From the NCBI GenBank assembly GCA_012800685.1, contig JAAZIT010000201.1, forward strand, positions 1-5,311: a stretch of DNA of 5,311 nt, given 5' to 3'. The position numbers were made by a program, and so were the translations under genes. Origin of the DNA: Clostridiales bacterium. GTDB taxonomy: Bacteria > Bacillota > Clostridia > Oscillospirales > Ruminococcaceae. The notes under the pieces were generated by a model, which did not search any database, was not told where the DNA came from, and saw only the letters and a list, made by a program, of their open reading frames with translations. Shown one piece after another: positions 4,589 through 5,311 of this stretch. The first letter of the stretch is position 1; each line of letters starts with the position of its first letter.

Positions 4589-5147
4589 ATATTGTTTCTC
4601 GGCTTGCTTGATCTAATCCTAAATAAGTTAACGTCATTGCTTCACTAGAATGATTTAACAATTGCATAACCAATCCAATATTATAGTTGGACTGCATGTA
4701 GACGCGATAAGCACCAGTTTTTCGCATGGTATGGGTGCCTATCCCTAAAAGGTCGCCAACCTTAGCCATAACCTTGTAGAATTGTTTCTCAGTAATATGA
4801 CGCTCTGGGTGCTGAATTGAGGGGAAAAGCCACTCAGAAATCAGATTTTGTTGCTGAAGCCAATCATAGTAATCCAGTAAATCAGCGTGAACAGGTTTGA
4901 GGTAGAGAGTGTTGGCTTTACCTGTTTTTTGATCGTGGATGAATGTATTTTGCTTAATCGTTCCATCTGCGGTGAATACATCAGACTTTTTCAGCTGCAT
5001 GACATCACTAACCCGTAGTAGGGTCGCTTTACCCAGTTGAAAAATGGTGTAATTACGCCTGCCTGCACGAAAACTATTCAAAAGGGTCTCCTGAACATTT
5101 TTTAAAATGTTGGAATCTTTAATCGGTAAAACAATTTGTTGCACCAT
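4566..5147 (-). CDS. Stand-alone tyrosine recombinase (integrase family, catalytic domain only)
   Basis: This 193-residue protein of the phage-integrase (tyrosine recombinase) family would cut and rejoin DNA at specific sites through a covalent tyrosine link. All catalytic positions can be seen: R45 (LLRVSD), K74 (QKTGK), H139 and R142 (HTMRK), H166 (LNHSS) and the nucleophile Y175 (LTYLG). It should therefore be active. The usual N-terminal arm-binding and SAM-like core-binding domains are absent. The gene is complete, with GAGGTG (5161-5156) 8 nt before the ATG, so this is the natural form and not a truncation. The size and domain content recall FimB/FimE-type invertases and short recombinases scattered in lactic acid bacterial genomes. 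No excisionase, relaxase or phage gene accompanies it in the window. Its target is unknown. Candidates are the inverted AGCCCCTAA arms upstream and the direct repeat at its own 3' end. Confidence 0.9.
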   Translation of the reverse strand: MVQQIVLPIKDSNILKNVQETLLNSFRAGRRNYTIFQLGKATLLRVSDVMQLKKSDVFTADGTIKQNTFIHDQKTGKANTLYLKPVHADLLDYYDWLQQQNLISEWLFPSIQHPERHITEKQFYKVMAKVGDLLGIGTHTMRKTGAYRVYMQSNYNIGLVMQLLNHSSEAMTLTYLGLDQASRETILDQINFG

Positions 5148-5183
5148 TAGCTAGTCACCTCTTTATTTAAACGTTAGAATCAA

Positions 5184-5194
5184 GCCATATAGGC
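5184..5194. repeat. Short dyad near the recombinase transcription start
   Basis: GCCATATAGGC is an inverted repeat with GCC/GGC arms and an AT core. It sits just downstream of the predicted start near 5197, so it could be an operator or the base of a small leader hairpin. It is short, and the evidence is weak. Confidence 0.25.
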
Positions 5195-5203
5195 GTTATT
5201 TTA

Positions 5204-5232
5204 ATTATAAGCTAAAAAACAGCCCCTAACAA
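5204..5232 (-). promoter_or_regulatory. Probable promoter of the recombinase gene
   Basis: On the minus strand TTGTTA (5232-5227, 4/6) and a perfect TATAAT (5209-5204) are separated by 17 bp. Transcription would start near 5197, about 50 nt before the ATG. The -35 lies inside the left arm of the 18-bp hairpin at 5216-5260, so terminator and promoter are superimposed. Confidence 0.6.
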
Positions 5233-5260
5233 ACCAAAGCGATTTGTTAGGGGCTGTTTT
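5216..5260. terminator. Perfect 18-bp hairpin, probable bidirectional terminator
   Basis: Arm 5216-5233 (AAAACAGCCCCTAACAAA) and arm 5243-5260 are exact reverse complements around a 9-nt loop. On the minus strand the stem runs into six T, so it should stop transcripts arriving from the right of the window before they enter the recombinase gene. On the plus strand only the four stem T are present, and no plus-strand gene precedes it. Confidence 0.82.
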
Positions 5261-5272
5261 AATAGTCTTTCC

Positions 5273-5303
5273 TAGGGGTCATTATATAATTATAGCCCCT
5301 AAA
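5273..5303. repeat. Second pair of AGCCCCTA-type arms
   Basis: TAGGGG (5273-5278) and CCCCTA (5296-5301) form an inverted repeat around an AT core that contains the perfect palindrome ATTATATAAT (5281-5290). The right arm, AGCCCCTAA (5294-5302), repeats 5221-5229 directly, and TTAGGGGCT (5247-5255) is its inverse. Thus four related arms alternate in orientation over about 85 bp. No T-run follows the weaker pair. Confidence 0.55.
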
Positions 5304-5311
5304 TTAAGGAA

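Noticed and set aside
5184..5311. CRISPR array or transposon end
   Set aside because: The arms are four unequal, alternately oriented copies with different spacings. There is no regular repeat-spacer pattern, and no transposase or target duplication is visible.

Overview
The window is low-GC DNA with lactic-acid-bacterium features: strong AGGAG-type ribosome binding sites, AT-rich spacers, a CcpA-type cre box and short U-tailed terminators. The best-recognised protein is a 338-residue zinc-dependent mannitol 2-dehydrogenase of the Leuconostoc type. Together with a ROK fructokinase next to it, this points to Leuconostoc or a close heterofermentative relative. That assignment rests on recalled protein similarity and was not searched.

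Layout, left to right. (1) 1-112: the 3' flank of an unresolved gene, then a bidirectional hairpin terminator. (2) 166-717, minus strand: a membrane-anchored XRE-type regulator, probably starting at a GTG. (3) 718-1273: a 556-bp spacer. It holds the regulator's upstream region, a dyad, a short remnant of an integrase 3' end (832-854), a plus-strand terminator with no obvious gene in front of it (921-961), an AT-rich palindrome, and the mdh promoter with a cre box on its -10. (4) 1274-3452: three plus-strand genes, mannitol dehydrogenase, a YczE-like membrane protein that is a candidate fructose transporter, and a VOC/glyoxalase-fold protein, closed by a terminator at 3465-3492. (5) 3624-4493: fructokinase with its own promoter and a pair of near-identical repeats flanking it. 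(6) 4566-5147, minus strand: a stand-alone tyrosine recombinase catalytic domain. (7) 5148-5311: the recombinase promoter and a group of four related AGCCCCTAA-type arms in alternating orientation, two of which form a perfect 18-bp hairpin.

The genes make sense together as a fructose module. Fructose enters, possibly through the membrane protein. Part is phosphorylated by fructokinase and fed to the phosphoketolase pathway, and part is reduced to mannitol by Mdh to regenerate NAD(P)+. The cre box predicts glucose repression of the mdh operon.

The most noteworthy signal is a 23-bp direct repeat (21/23 identical). One copy is the 3' end of the intact recombinase gene and the other lies at 832-854. 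It brackets the whole fructose/mannitol block and suggests that the block was inserted at, or rearranged around, a recombinase gene end. Otherwise the metabolic genes look ordinary, and I do not see a clearly new multi-gene system.
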